Source of the DNA: Deferribacteres bacterium
GTDB lineage: Bacteria > Chrysiogenota > Deferribacteres > Deferribacterales > Geovibrionaceae
Length of the DNA: 64,000 nt
Direction: 5' to 3'
Assembly (NCBI GenBank): GCA_023395255.1
Contig: JAEWZN010000011.1
Span: forward strand, 124,001 to 188,000
The notes under the pieces were generated by a model that ran no database searches, was not told where the DNA came from, and worked only from the letters and a program-made list of their open reading frames with translations. Shown one piece after another: positions 37,389 to 47,151 of this stretch (positions are counted from its first letter, which is position 1; every line of letters begins with the position of its first letter). A program made the translations under genes and the position numbers.

Positions 37389-38157
37389 TATCTTTCAGGA
37401 ACTTAAAAAGCTCAGAGGCCTTTGTTCTGTTTTCAAAGAGCCTTTCGCATTTCTCCGCATACTCACCGAAGGAGGAGGCAGTGAAGGTGAAGGTTATTTC
37501 CGGTGTTTCAAAGCCGCAGCGGCTTGAGGCATTCGCGCCTAAACCAGAAACCAGCCCGCGGAACTTTTCCTCAAAGCCTGTTCTCAGGCTTCTGCGTTCT
37601 GTTTCCAGCTTGTTTATCAGTGACATATCAGAAGGGTCAATATCTCTGTCCGCATAGTCGGTCAGGATCTCCGCCGCTGTCCTGAATGCGGATACGGAAG
37701 GCTGGGACTTGGAAAAAATATGAAGGAACTCTTTATGGGATTCAGGGAGCGAGGCATACATTCCGGCTGTTTTCATGGACGGCTCCTTCACTCTTACATA
37801 CTCAAGGAAGCTCTCCGGCGCGCTGCATAATATTTTCAGGGATGAGGCATTTTTAGCGCCCTTTACCCGGTCTGACACTGCTTTGATTTTATCAGGCTGA
37901 CAGAAACCCTCGGCAAGAATAATCATGCGCCCCAGATCAACAATATCAGGCTCGCCGTGGAGTCTGATGGAGAGATCGAAGGCTTCGTTGGTATTCAGCA
38001 ATCCCGCATGAAAAAACGCATCAGCCTCTCTGCCGAATCCGCTCAGCCTGTACATCTCGCCGTTTATCTCAGCCGTGACAGGGGGAAACGGGCTTTCCCG
38101 CTCTTTGTCTTTCCAGCGGAAATCGGCCGTTTTATAATCAGCCTTTATCAGCTTCAT
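37375..38157 (-). CDS. Hypothetical protein, unrecognised family
   Basis: The 260-residue product is mostly helical after a short beta-rich N-terminus (TAEINGEMYRLSGFGREADAFFHAGLLN). No motif is recognised. I start it at MKLIKADYK inside the end of ftsY (20-base overlap), because the 38 residues before that are out-of-frame ftsY sequence. It overlaps the radical SAM gene at its other end, so it is the second gene of the ftsY-hypothetical-radical SAM-ROK operon. Confidence 0.7.
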   Translation of the reverse strand: MKLIKADYKTADFRWKDKERESPFPPVTAEINGEMYRLSGFGREADAFFHAGLLNTNEAFDLSIRLHGEPDIVDLGRMIILAEGFCQPDKIKAVSDRVKGAKNASSLKILCSAPESFLEYVRVKEPSMKTAGMYASLPESHKEFLHIFSKSQPSVSAFRTAAEILTDYADRDIDPSDMSLINKLETERRSLRTGFEEKFRGLVSGLGANASSRCGFETPEITFTFTASSFGEYAEKCERLFENRTKASELFKFLKDNDIY

Positions 38158-39175
38158 CACTGTCCGTGCGGAAGAGTGCTTCCACAAAGCTTTCGGCATC
38201 AAACGGGCGCAAGTCGTCCATACCTTCGCCGAAGCCGATGAATTTGACGGGAATCCTGAGTTCATCCACAATGCCTATAATCGCCCCGCCCTTGGCTGTT
38301 CCGTCCAGCTTGGTGAGGATTATGCCGGTAATCCCGACCTCCTCGTGGAACTTCTTGGCCTGTGCAAGAGCGTTCTGACCGCTTGTGGCATCCAGCACCA
38401 GAAGCACCTCGTGGGGTGCGGAGGGCATCTCCTTTCTGATTACTCTGAATATTTTCTCAAGCTCCTTCATAAGGTTGAACTTATTATGGAGTCTGCCTGC
38501 CGTGTCCGCTATGAGCACATCAAAACCCTTCGCCTTTGCCGACTGCACAGCATCGTATATAACTGCCGCCGGGTCAGAACCCTCTGCCTGACGGATTATG
38601 GGCACACCTGCCCTCTCCGCCCAGACAGCAAGCTGATCCACCGCCGCCGCACGGAATGTGTCACCGGCTGCAAGGACAGTCTTAAGGCCTGAGTCCTTAA
38701 ACATTTTCGCAAGCTTGGCTATGCTGGTTGTTTTCCCGGTTCCGTTCACGCCAACAACTATGACCATGTAAGGCTTTTCTTCCACCTGATTCAGGCTGTT
38801 GTCCATGCTGATGATTTCGAGAATCTTCCTTTTCAGGCTGTTTCTCAGTTCCGCCGGGTCTTTCAGTGTTTTTCTGGAGACCTCTTCGCGGACACTCTCT
38901 ATTATCTTCATGGAAGTCTGAACACCCATATCAGACGTTATGAGGAGCTCTTCAAGCTCCTCCAGCAGATCTTCACCTATTGTTTTACGGCCAAGAAAGA
39001 TGTTCTCAAGTCCGCCTGTGAATTTATCGGATGTTTTGGAAAGCCCGGCCTTAAGCTTGCCCAGAAAGCTTTTGGACGATTCCGCCTCGTTCACCGGGGC
39101 TGCTTCCGGCACAGATGGAGTTTCCGCTTCCGGTGTGTTGTTTTTTTTCTTCCTGAATATATCAAAAAATGCCAT
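38138..39175 (-). CDS. ftsY: Signal recognition particle receptor FtsY
   Basis: The 345-residue GTPase partners Ffh in membrane targeting. It has a short acidic N-terminal region (1-45), an N domain, and a G domain with GVNGTGKTTSIAKLA, AAGDTFRAAA, DTAGRLHNKFNLM and TKLDGTAKGG. The 'A' domain is short, as in many non-enterics. The ATG is followed by AFFDIFRKKK, a basic amphipathic start suited to membrane contact. Confidence 0.96.
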   Translation of the reverse strand: MAFFDIFRKKKNNTPEAETPSVPEAAPVNEAESSKSFLGKLKAGLSKTSDKFTGGLENIFLGRKTIGEDLLEELEELLITSDMGVQTSMKIIESVREEVSRKTLKDPAELRNSLKRKILEIISMDNSLNQVEEKPYMVIVVGVNGTGKTTSIAKLAKMFKDSGLKTVLAAGDTFRAAAVDQLAVWAERAGVPIIRQAEGSDPAAVIYDAVQSAKAKGFDVLIADTAGRLHNKFNLMKELEKIFRVIRKEMPSAPHEVLLVLDATSGQNALAQAKKFHEEVGITGIILTKLDGTAKGGAIIGIVDELRIPVKFIGFGEGMDDLRPFDAESFVEALFRTDSDEADKG

Positions 39176-39399
39176 TAATTAATGCTCCGCAGACTTTTTT
39201 TCAAGCCACACAAGTAAAAACTGTTGCCAGTTTTTTGTCAATATGATTTATTGGTTTGATAGTCAGTTGAAAAATGATGTTTTCTTAAATATTAATTGTT
39301 TATAAATGAGACCGACCGGGGTATAATATGCCCGATTTCTGTTGCCTGAACTGAAATATCATTCATAATTATACATAACACAGCCGATGGAGTGTGCAT

Positions 39400-41352
39400 A
39401 TGAAACTTACCATAAAATACAAGATAATCGTTGCGTTCAGCCTTCTTTCGCTCATCACCATTCTTTTTCTGGCCATGACAACCTACAGCAACGCAAAAAA
39501 AATGTCATACTCCATGATTGAAAACGACCTCACGCACACCACAGACACTTTCGCCTCCATTGTTCTGGCATCCATAAACTCATCTGCAAAGGGCTACCTC
39601 GAAGGTGCTGTGGACTCCGGACTGAACACCATAAACCTTACCTACATGAACTCACTCAGGGGCGGCTACAGTGAAAAAGTGGCTATGTATGACGCTTCGC
39701 AGGCTCTTCTGGAACAGGATATACTTGAACACGGCTACTTCATAATCCTCAACAGCGAAGGCGAAATCATTTACGACAGAAAAAGAGATGAAATCGGCAA
39801 AAACCTTTCAAACGCGGAAGGATTTGCAGAACTGATAAAAGAGCGCAGCGGGTACGCCCACGTAAAACTGAACGGTGTCCCCTCACTGGCAGCAGCAGGT
39901 TACTTTGAAGAGTGGGGTTGGACAATATTGGGCACAGTACCCGTTTCAGACTTTAAAACAATGCTTAATCCCAAAGATTTCAGAGACTATATCCTCTCAG
40001 TAAAAATAGGTGACACAGGCTACGGTTACGTGCTTGACGCAGAAGGAACCCTGATGGTGCACCCTGCTCTTGAAGGCAAAAACCTCATAGACAGCAGGGA
40101 CTCAGACGGCAGACTGTTTATAAAAGAGATAGTGGCCAATAAAAGCGGCAAAATAATTTACCCATGGAAAAACCCGAACGATACCAACGCAAGAGATAAA
40201 ATAGTTATTTACAAATACATACCCGAAGTTGACTGGATAATCGCCGCCGGAAGCTACATAGAGGAGCTTGAGGCTCCCCTTATCCGCATGAGAAATATGA
40301 TAATGATAGAAACGCCCATCATTCTGGCGCTTTTCATACTTACCAGCTACTTCGCCGCCTCCACAATAACCCGGCCGCTGCTCGGCTTCGTCACGGTTTT
40401 CAGAGAGATAGCCGAAGGGGATCTCACTAAGAAAATCATGGTGAAATCCACCGATGAGATAGGCACTGTTGCCCGTGAATTCAACATCTTCGTGGACAAT
40501 ATACGTGAAACCATGCTCAGCGTCAAAGACGCAACGAACACCGTTGCCTCGGCCACTAATGAGCTTTCCAGCACAGCGGAGGAACTCTCCGCCACAGCAG
40601 ACTCCCAGTCGGCACAGGTGGGCGATATAGCAAACGGCATGAGGGATGTCACTCATTCCGCGGAGGAAGTGGTTTTCCATGTCGAAACCACCGGAAAGAA
40701 GGTTGAGGAAGCACTTGTTGTCACTGAAAAAGGAAAAGAATTTGTTCAGCAGACAGTGCGCAGAATATCAGGCATAAAAACAACAACAGCGGGACTCTCC
40801 GAAACAATATCCAAACTCGGCAAATCATCCGAGGAGATTGGAAATATTATCAGTGTGATAAATGATATAGCAGACCAAACCAACCTGCTGGCCCTTAATG
40901 CCGCAATAGAGGCAGCAAGAGCAGGCGAAGCGGGAAGAGGCTTTGCCGTTGTTGCGGACGAAGTGCGCAAACTCGCTGAACGCACCCAGAACGCCACAAA
41001 GGAAGTGGGTGATATAATAACCTCGCTCCAGAAAGAAACCGAAATGGCGGAAGCGGGTATGCAGCAGGCTGAGAAAAGCGTTGATCAGGGAATCGGCGCG
41101 GCGGAGGAGACAAGGCACGTGTTTGATGAAATAGTCACCGCGGCGGAGCAGATTCACCATGAAACTTCATCAGTCATGGAGCTTGTTCAGCGTCAGACCG
41201 GCTCCACAATGAACGTAAATGAGAGCCTTCAGGGCGTTGCAACTGCGGTGGAGCAGAGTTCAGCAGCCTTTGCAGAAGTCACCCAGACGGTGAATAACCT
41301 TCAGATTCAGACTGAGAACCTCACAATGCTTATAGCAAGGTTTAAGGTTTAG
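39400..41352 (+). CDS. Methyl-accepting chemotaxis protein with dCache sensor
   Basis: The 650-residue chemoreceptor has a membrane helix at 9-27, a long periplasmic double-Cache sensor (about 30-305), a second helix at 306-327, HAMP (330-385) and a signalling coiled coil. The hairpin tip reads [20 protein letters not shown], the CheA/CheW-binding core. The start is the ATG at 39400 with GGAG 7 bases upstream. The ligand is unknown, but the Cache domain points to a small organic molecule. No CheW-binding C-terminal pentapeptide is seen. Confidence 0.92.
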   Translation: MKLTIKYKIIVAFSLLSLITILFLAMTTYSNAKKMSYSMIENDLTHTTDTFASIVLASINSSAKGYLEGAVDSGLNTINLTYMNSLRGGYSEKVAMYDASQALLEQDILEHGYFIILNSEGEIIYDRKRDEIGKNLSNAEGFAELIKERSGYAHVKLNGVPSLAAAGYFEEWGWTILGTVPVSDFKTMLNPKDFRDYILSVKIGDTGYGYVLDAEGTLMVHPALEGKNLIDSRDSDGRLFIKEIVANKSGKIIYPWKNPNDTNARDKIVIYKYIPEVDWIIAAGSYIEELEAPLIRMRNMIMIETPIILALFILTSYFAASTITRPLLGFVTVFREIAEGDLTKKIMVKSTDEIGTVAREFNIFVDNIRETMLSVKDATNTVASATNELSSTAEELSATADSQSAQVGDIANGMRDVTHSAEEVVFHVETTGKKVEEALVVTEKGKEFVQQTVRRISGIKTTTAGLSETISKLGKSSEEIGNIISVINDIADQTNLLALNAAIEAARAGEAGRGFAVVADEVRKLAERTQNATKEVGDIITSLQKETEMAEAGMQQAEKSVDQGIGAAEETRHVFDEIVTAAEQIHHETSSVMELVQRQTGSTMNVNESLQGVATAVEQSSAAFAEVTQTVNNLQIQTENLTMLIARFKV

Positions 41353-41384
41353 CAGAGCACCGGACTCCAAGTGTGAAAACAGTT

Positions 41385-41456
41385 TGAATTTAACGCAATA
41401 TACTCTACAATCTCTCTATGCGCTTTAAATCCATCACACTCCAAGGTTTTAAATCA
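41385..41456 (+). repeat. Upstream duplicate of the smc promoter and first 13 codons
   Basis: This 72-bp stretch matches 41632-41703. The last 47 bp are identical, covering 8 bases before the ATG through codon 13 of smc. The first 25 bp match with several substitutions. It is offset from the real start by 247 bp. Confidence 0.93.
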
Positions 41457-41582
41457 CTACGCTCCCCAAAAGGGTGCGTACAGGCACACGGATGTGTCCG
41501 CGGAGCGCGTACCGCAGCGAATGCGAGGAACGCACAGCGGAGCCAGAGCAGCAAGCGGTTTTACCGCGCAGACTGCGAGTGA
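41418..41582 (+). pseudogene. 54-codon decoy ORF made of smc codons 1-13 joined to repeat sequence
   Basis: The frame opens at the duplicated smc ATG, reads MRFKSITLQGFKS exactly as SMC does, then continues for 41 Arg/Ala/Ser-rich codons inside an interspersed repeat and stops at TGA (41580-41582). It is not a functional SMC. It could be translated as an upstream ORF, since it carries the same initiation region as smc, which itself lacks a clear Shine-Dalgarno sequence. Confidence 0.7.
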
Positions 41583-41583
41583 G
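41476..41583 (-). repeat. Interspersed GC-rich repeat, copy A
   Basis: Read on the minus strand, it resembles 46614-46716 over about 100 bp. Shared segments include CTTGCTGCTC, TGCGTTCCTCGCAT and CGCTGCGGTACGC. It lies between the two copies of the smc 5' end. Confidence 0.75.
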
Positions 41584-41664
41584 CAGAAACTGCAGGACGC
41601 AGGTTTCTGCGAACTATAGAAATTTAAGATATGAATTTAGCATAATATAATTTAAAATCTCTCT

Positions 41665-44600
41665 ATGCGCTTTAAATCCATCACACTCCAAGGTTTTAAA
41701 TCATTTGTCGACAAGACCGCCGTGGATTTCCCCGACGGCATTACCTGCGTTGTTGGGCCGAACGGCTCCGGCAAAAGCAACATAATGGATGCCATACGCT
41801 GGGTTTTCGGCGAGCAGAGCCCCAAGGAGCTCCGCGGGAATGACATGGAAGATGTTATCTTCGGCGGCTCCGCCAAGCGCAAGGCATCCGGCTTCGCGGA
41901 AGTGTCCCTGACAGTGAGCGACCTGCCGGAGAGTGTGACTGCAAAATGGGGAACCCTCTCCGAAGTTACTGTCACCAGAAAGTTTTACCGTACAGGCGAG
42001 CGTGAATACAAAATCAACAACCGCAAGTGCCGCCTTAAAGACATCCGCGAAATTTTTTACGATACAGGCATGGGAGCCAGAAGCATATCCATAATAGAAC
42101 AGGGGAAAGTGGAGAAAATTATTCAGGCCACCCCGGAGGAACTCCGCCTCTTTCTGGAAGAAACCGCGGGTGTGGTGCGGTTCAAGGAACGCAAGAAGGA
42201 AGCCGAACGCAGACTTCATCAGACAAAGGATAACCTCGGACGCGTAAACGACATAATCAGCGAAATCCGCAGCCATATAGACACACTCACCAGACAGGTG
42301 GAAACCGTTAAGAAGTTCCGTGAGTTTGCAGGGCGGAAGACTGAACTTGACAAAAACATCATCCTTTACAAATACATAAAGCTTAAAGAAGATTCATCCG
42401 CCCTCACAGAAGAGATAAACCGCGAAAAGGTGGGCATGGCGGGCATAATCGCCGAATTTGAAAACCTTGTAAAAACCGAAACCGAAAAGGAAAGAAAGCT
42501 CAACTCCCTCCGCGGCAGTTTCAGGGAAACAAATGAAAAAATGCTCTTCCTCGGTGATTCCATAGCGAATATCTCAGGCGATGTGCGGCTTCTGGAAAGT
42601 GAAATAGCCGGGGCTGAAAGCACAAAAGAGCGCCTTCACAGGGAGATAGAGGACTTTGAGCGCAAGTTCAGGGAGCTTACCTCCTCCCGCGTGAGAATAC
42701 TTTCATCAAAGGAAGAAACAGAGAAAAATAAAGCAAAACTCAGAGAGAGCCTTGAGGAACTCGAAGAAAAAATAGAAGAATATACCCGCATGCGGGACGA
42801 TCTCAAATACGATATTGACGGGCTTGAGGACGAATACCTTGAGCTTACGCAGAAGCTTACATCCATCAATAACTCCGTATTCGAAAAAGAGACAACCATC
42901 AACCGCCTTGAAGCCGACAGGAAGCGTTTTACCCTTGAAAAGGATGACCTTGAGGCTGAGATAGCCAAAGCCGTTCAGAGAGCCGAAGACGCTCAAAGGG
43001 AGTTCGAGGAAACGAGAGATGCGCTTAAGCACCTGACAGACGAGATAAAATCAATCAGAGCGGAACTCAGTGAAATAAAGACCCTTGAAGCGGATGCCAA
43101 GGCTGAGACTGACGGCCTGCGCCTTGAAAAAAACTCCCTTGAAAGCAGAACCGCTGTCCTGAAAGAGCAGATAGAAAACGCCGCTGTGGGGGACAGCGGG
43201 GAATACCTCAAGAGATTTGAATCATCACTTCTTATTGATATGATTGATGAATCCGCCGAACCGCCCATGCACGCAGCAGACATACTTGTTTTCCGGGCGG
43301 AGCAGAAATCCATGGTTCTGGCGACTGTCAGGGAGATGACCGGCTCACTCCGCTTCACCTTTTCAGACAGTGCGGATGAACTGATTAACGAGCTCACAGA
43401 ACAGGAAAAAATAACAGAAAACATCATAAAGACAGGCAGCCTCTACCGGAAGATAGGTGACGATGACAAAGGCGTGGTGATCCTTAAGCTCAAGACCGAG
43501 CTTAAAACAGCCGAGGATAAGCTGGAAACTGTCACGGCGGATTTTGAGGATGCGGAAGCCAGATACGAAGGTCTCGCCGCCAAAACTGCCGAGACCGCTG
43601 AGATTCTTTCAGAAAAAGAGACCCGCAAGTCCACCCTTGAAACCGAGGCGAAAAACACATCACGCATGCTTGACGAGGCTGTGGCGGTGAAGGAAAAGCT
43701 CTCCCGCCGGGGCGAGATAATCGATAAGGAGACAGAGTTCGTTGCCCGTGAGCTTGAGCGCATGGAAAAAGACCTCACTGCCCTCAGAGAACAGCGTGAG
43801 AAAACCGCGGAGGAGCAGAGAGAGAAAGAGGATGAGAAACAGCTTCTGGATGAACGTCTTGAAGATGTGAACACCCTCTATGAAGATGCAAAGGATGAGC
43901 TTAACGCTCTCAAAATAGAAGAAAGGGGCTTCACCGAACAGATCAGCGCCCTCACCCGCGAGCTTCACTTCACTGACAGGGAAATAAGCGAAACCACACA
44001 GAAAACAGGCGATGCCAAGCAGCGCCTCAGCAAGCTGCTCACTGTTGATATAATCAACTTCCGCGAGCGGCTGGAGGCTAAAAAGAGCGAGTACGCCTCA
44101 CTTATGAAACAGCAGCAGGAGCTCCGCTCAAGCGCATTAAACACTGACAGGGAAGTGGCTGAGCAGGAAAAGGAGCTTGAAACTCTCAAGAAAGAGATAG
44201 AGAAAGCCAACCGCGAGGTTGAGAAGCTCCGCAGCGTGGTCACCGATTCCGAAATTAAGCGTGAGCGCGTTTTAGCTGAGATGCAGAGCCTGTCCGAAAA
44301 TTTCACCGAGAAGTTTGAGACGGATATAAACACCGAAAAGTCTGATCTTGCCTCATTTCAGCCGAACAAGGCAAAAGCCGAACTGGACGCTGTTACTAAG
44401 CTCATAGATGAGCTGGGGCCGCTGAACATGGCCGCTGAACAGGAGTATGATGAAGTATGCAAGCGAAACGAATTTCTCACCCAGCAGAGAACAGACCTTG
44501 AGGATGCCATAGCCAGCATACATGAACTTATAAGCGAAATAGACGACAGCACGGCAGCCCTTTTCAGGGATACATTTGAAGGAGTGCGCGACAACTTCAA

Positions 44601-45018
44601 GAAGGTTTTCGACATTCTCTTCGGCGACGGCAGGGCGGAACTCCGCCTCAGCGAGCCGGACAACTTCCTCACCAGCGGTGTGGAGATCTTTGTTCAGCCG
44701 CCGGGCAAAAAACTTGTGAATATGAACCTTCTTTCAGGGGGAGAAAAGGCGATGAGCGCGTGTACGCTGCTTTTTGCGCTGTTCCTTTACAAACCCACGC
44801 CTTTCTGCTTCCTGGATGAGATAGATGCGCCTCTGGACGAGGCTAACATAGATAAATTCATGAAGGTGGTCAAAACCCTTTCGGGGGACACCCAGTTTGT
44901 CATAATCACCCACAGTCAGAAGACAATGGCCGAGGCGGACAGCCTCTACGGAGTGACGATGCAGGAACCGGGTGTCTCAAAAATGCTCTCAGTGCGCCTC
45001 AGCGACCTTAAGCTTTAG
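41665..45018 (+). CDS. smc: Chromosome segregation protein SMC
   Basis: This is the condensin ATPase that compacts and resolves sister chromosomes. In 1117 residues it has the N-terminal Walker A GPNGSGKSNIMDAI (31-44), long coiled coils, a hinge-like globular region around 500-580, and the C-terminal signature NLLSGGEKAMSACT with Walker B FCFLDEIDAPLD. The length is typical. No strong ribosome-binding site precedes the ATG. The first 13 codons are duplicated 247 bp upstream. The stop overlaps the convergent DEAD-box gene by 11 bases. Confidence 0.95.
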   Translation: MRFKSITLQGFKSFVDKTAVDFPDGITCVVGPNGSGKSNIMDAIRWVFGEQSPKELRGNDMEDVIFGGSAKRKASGFAEVSLTVSDLPESVTAKWGTLSEVTVTRKFYRTGEREYKINNRKCRLKDIREIFYDTGMGARSISIIEQGKVEKIIQATPEELRLFLEETAGVVRFKERKKEAERRLHQTKDNLGRVNDIISEIRSHIDTLTRQVETVKKFREFAGRKTELDKNIILYKYIKLKEDSSALTEEINREKVGMAGIIAEFENLVKTETEKERKLNSLRGSFRETNEKMLFLGDSIANISGDVRLLESEIAGAESTKERLHREIEDFERKFRELTSSRVRILSSKEETEKNKAKLRESLEELEEKIEEYTRMRDDLKYDIDGLEDEYLELTQKLTSINNSVFEKETTINRLEADRKRFTLEKDDLEAEIAKAVQRAEDAQREFEETRDALKHLTDEIKSIRAELSEIKTLEADAKAETDGLRLEKNSLESRTAVLKEQIENAAVGDSGEYLKRFESSLLIDMIDESAEPPMHAADILVFRAEQKSMVLATVREMTGSLRFTFSDSADELINELTEQEKITENIIKTGSLYRKIGDDDKGVVILKLKTELKTAEDKLETVTADFEDAEARYEGLAAKTAETAEILSEKETRKSTLETEAKNTSRMLDEAVAVKEKLSRRGEIIDKETEFVARELERMEKDLTALREQREKTAEEQREKEDEKQLLDERLEDVNTLYEDAKDELNALKIEERGFTEQISALTRELHFTDREISETTQKTGDAKQRLSKLLTVDIINFRERLEAKKSEYASLMKQQQELRSSALNTDREVAEQEKELETLKKEIEKANREVEKLRSVVTDSEIKRERVLAEMQSLSENFTEKFETDINTEKSDLASFQPNKAKAELDAVTKLIDELGPLNMAAEQEYDEVCKRNEFLTQQRTDLEDAIASIHELISEIDDSTAALFRDTFEGVRDNFKKVFDILFGDGRAELRLSEPDNFLTSGVEIFVQPPGKKLVNMNLLSGGEKAMSACTLLFALFLYKPTPFCFLDEIDAPLDEANIDKFMKVVKTLSGDTQFVIITHSQKTMAEADSLYGVTMQEPGVSKMLSVRLSDLKL

Positions 45019-46561
45019 CCTCTCCCGCGTTTTTTCTGCGGGGTTTTCTTCCGCCGGGCTTAGTGGGTTTGTTCCCTGCTCTGCCGGAAGTTTTTATGAC
45101 GGGTCTTTCTTTTTTCTCCGGTTTTCTTACCTGCGCAGGCAGTTCCGCCAGAAGTTCCTCATCCGGGTAGATGTAATTCATTTTAACACCCGTATGCTCT
45201 TCCAGAGCGGGAATAAGCATTGCTTCCTCTTCACAGGCGAATATAACGGATATGCCGGATGCTCCAGCCCTTGCTGTACGGCCTATTCTGTGCACATAGC
45301 TGTCAGGGTCCTCAGGCAGGTTGTAGTTAAAGACATGGGTAACGCCTTCGACATGGATTCCCCTCGCAGCAACATCAGTCGCCACCAGAACCTGTATTTT
45401 CCCGGTTCTGAATTCTTCAAGGGTGTTGATCCTCTTTGTCTGGCTGACATCACCGGAAAGCATTCTACACTCAAGCCCAAGAGAATAAAGCTTGTCTGTG
45501 AGGTTGCGGGTCTGATCCCTTCTGTTGCAGAAGATGATAACGCTTTGGAGGTCGTGGTGTCTGATATAGTTGTAAAGCACCTTGAACTTGTCATCGCTTT
45601 CGATTATGTAGGCAAGCTGCTCTATCCTGATGTTGGTCACGTTTTCAGGCTCTATCTCCACTGTGAAAGGTTCCTTGGTCCATCTGGAAGCAAGTTCCGC
45701 CACCACGGGGGTAAGAGTTGCGCTGAAAAGCATTGTCTGCCTGCTCTCTTTCTGGGGAAGGTAGTTGATTATCCTGCGGATGTCGGGAATAAAGCCCATA
45801 TCCAGCATTCTGTCCGCCTCATCAATGATAAGTATCTCCACCTTGGAGAGATTAACTTTGCTGTTCTGGCGGAAATCAAGGAGCCTGCCGGGTGTGGCCA
45901 CAACTATATCCACAAGCTTTTCCTCAAGGGCTCTTTTCTGTTTTTCATACCCCATACCGCCGAATACAGCCAGAACCTCAATGTCGGTATATTTGGAAAG
46001 GCCGAGAGCATCCTTCTCTATCTGCAGCACAAGCTCCCTTGTGGGTGCGAGCACAAGCACTCTGGGGTTTCCGGGTTTGCGGTTTTCGATGGGGGTTTTC
46101 TGGATGTGCCTGAGAGCCGAAAGGAGGAATGCGGCTGTTTTGCCTGTTCCTGTCTGTGCTTTTCCGCTTACGTCCCTGCCTTCGAAAGCCTGCGGGAGTA
46201 TTTCCGCCTGAATGTCCGTGCAGTACTTGAAGCCCTGATCATAAATAGCTCTTAAAAGCTGCTCGGAAATGTCCAGATCATGAAAACGGACTTTCCCCTC
46301 AGCAGGTTCAACTGTGAAAGACGATGAATCCCACGGTTCGAACACTACGGGCTCTTTTTTGGGTTTAGGCTGAGCCTGTACAACCCTGATTTTTTCCTTA
46401 GGAGGCGCAGTTCTCACCTTCTCCCTTGTCGGTTTTACAGCAGGTTTATGATACTGCTGCACTTCTTTTTTCGCATCCGGCATGATTTCTCTCACGCGGA
46501 TCGCCGCTGCCTTCTTTCTTCCGAAAAGGGAGCGGATTTTTTGTTTTAAACGTCTTAGCAA
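45008..46561 (-). CDS. DEAD-box ATP-dependent RNA helicase
   Basis: The 517-residue helicase has a basic N-terminal extension of about 90 residues, then the Q motif and AQTGTGKTAAF (motif I), PTREL (Ia), DEAD (II), SAT (III), TDVAARGIHV and HRIGRTARAG (VI). The C-terminal tail is Lys/Arg/Pro-rich (KPTKPGGRKPRRK), as in RhlE-type cold and ribosome-assembly helicases. The catalytic core is complete. Repeat DNA begins immediately upstream of its start. Confidence 0.94.
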   Translation of the reverse strand: MLRRLKQKIRSLFGRKKAAAIRVREIMPDAKKEVQQYHKPAVKPTREKVRTAPPKEKIRVVQAQPKPKKEPVVFEPWDSSSFTVEPAEGKVRFHDLDISEQLLRAIYDQGFKYCTDIQAEILPQAFEGRDVSGKAQTGTGKTAAFLLSALRHIQKTPIENRKPGNPRVLVLAPTRELVLQIEKDALGLSKYTDIEVLAVFGGMGYEKQKRALEEKLVDIVVATPGRLLDFRQNSKVNLSKVEILIIDEADRMLDMGFIPDIRRIINYLPQKESRQTMLFSATLTPVVAELASRWTKEPFTVEIEPENVTNIRIEQLAYIIESDDKFKVLYNYIRHHDLQSVIIFCNRRDQTRNLTDKLYSLGLECRMLSGDVSQTKRINTLEEFRTGKIQVLVATDVAARGIHVEGVTHVFNYNLPEDPDSYVHRIGRTARAGASGISVIFACEEEAMLIPALEEHTGVKMNYIYPDEELLAELPAQVRKPEKKERPVIKTSGRAGNKPTKPGGRKPRRKNAGEAKA

Positions 46562-46613
46562 ATGCCACCTCGTATTGATGATAGTTCGAAAAAACCTACG
46601 TCCTGTAGTTTTT

Positions 46614-46780
46614 TCTCACTCACAGCCTGCGCGGCAAAGCCGCTTGCTGCTCTCGCTTCGCTATGCGTTCCTCGCATACGCTGCGGTACGCACTCCGCGT
46701 GTGCCTCCATGCACATCAGGCAAGTTCCAGCTTCGCACGGCGGACTTCCTTCCATGGAAGTTTGTGAGCTTATATATAAT
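46614..46780 (+). repeat. Interspersed GC-rich repeat, copy B
   Basis: The unit runs from CTCACTCACAGCCTGCGCGG to TTGTGAGCTTATATATAAT. Its 5' 100 bp match copy A near smc in the opposite orientation. Its last 108 bp (46673-46780) are repeated at 46813-46920 with one mismatch. It contains the palindrome CTTCCATGGAAG. Confidence 0.85.
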
Positions 46781-46796
46781 CGTATTCTGTTCTCTG

Positions 46797-46920
46797 TTAC
46801 GCTTGCTGCTCCCGCATACGCTGCGGTACGCACTCCGCGTGTGCCTCCATGCACATCAGGCAAGTTCCGGCTTCGCACGGCGGACTTCCTTCCATGGAAG
46901 TTTGTGAGCTTATATATAAT
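46797..46920 (+). repeat. Interspersed GC-rich repeat, copy C
   Basis: This tandem partial copy of B is offset by 140 bp and lacks about 19 bp near its 5' end. Over 108 bp only position 46869 (G, versus A at 46729) differs, so the duplication is recent or kept identical by conversion. Confidence 0.9.
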
Positions 46921-47151
46921 TATATTCCAGATCCCGGTTATGCCGCAGCCCGCCGTCAGGAGACCGCAGGCTGCAAATCACACAATAATCCAGCAGGAGT
47001 GTAAAACTATATGAAGAAAAAGCAAAGGATTTTATATGATCAGCAACACGATAAGTTTTACAAATATACCCTTTAAAAAAATAAATAACTTCCTAAACTA
47101 ATAGTTCTGAACTATATCTATCAAAAAAATAACCAATTTCTGCGATGTTGA

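Larger units (their letters stand above)
46562..47151. other. Gene-free repeat cluster between helicase and kinase genes
   Basis: The 590-bp gap contains the second copy of the interspersed repeat (46614-46780) and its tandem partner (46797-46920). After them comes about 230 bp of AT-rich DNA that must hold the promoter of the kinase gene at 47152. No credible gene is present. Confidence 0.7.

Noticed and set aside
44972..46255. 427-codon plus-strand frame opposite the DEAD-box helicase gene
   Set aside because: The helicase frame has all conserved motifs. This antisense frame is Cys/His-rich, low in recognisable structure and overlaps smc, so it is a shadow.
46562..47151. Tandem repeats as a CRISPR array
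   Set aside because: There are only two long units of about 108 bp plus a diverged copy, with no regular spacers and no cas genes.
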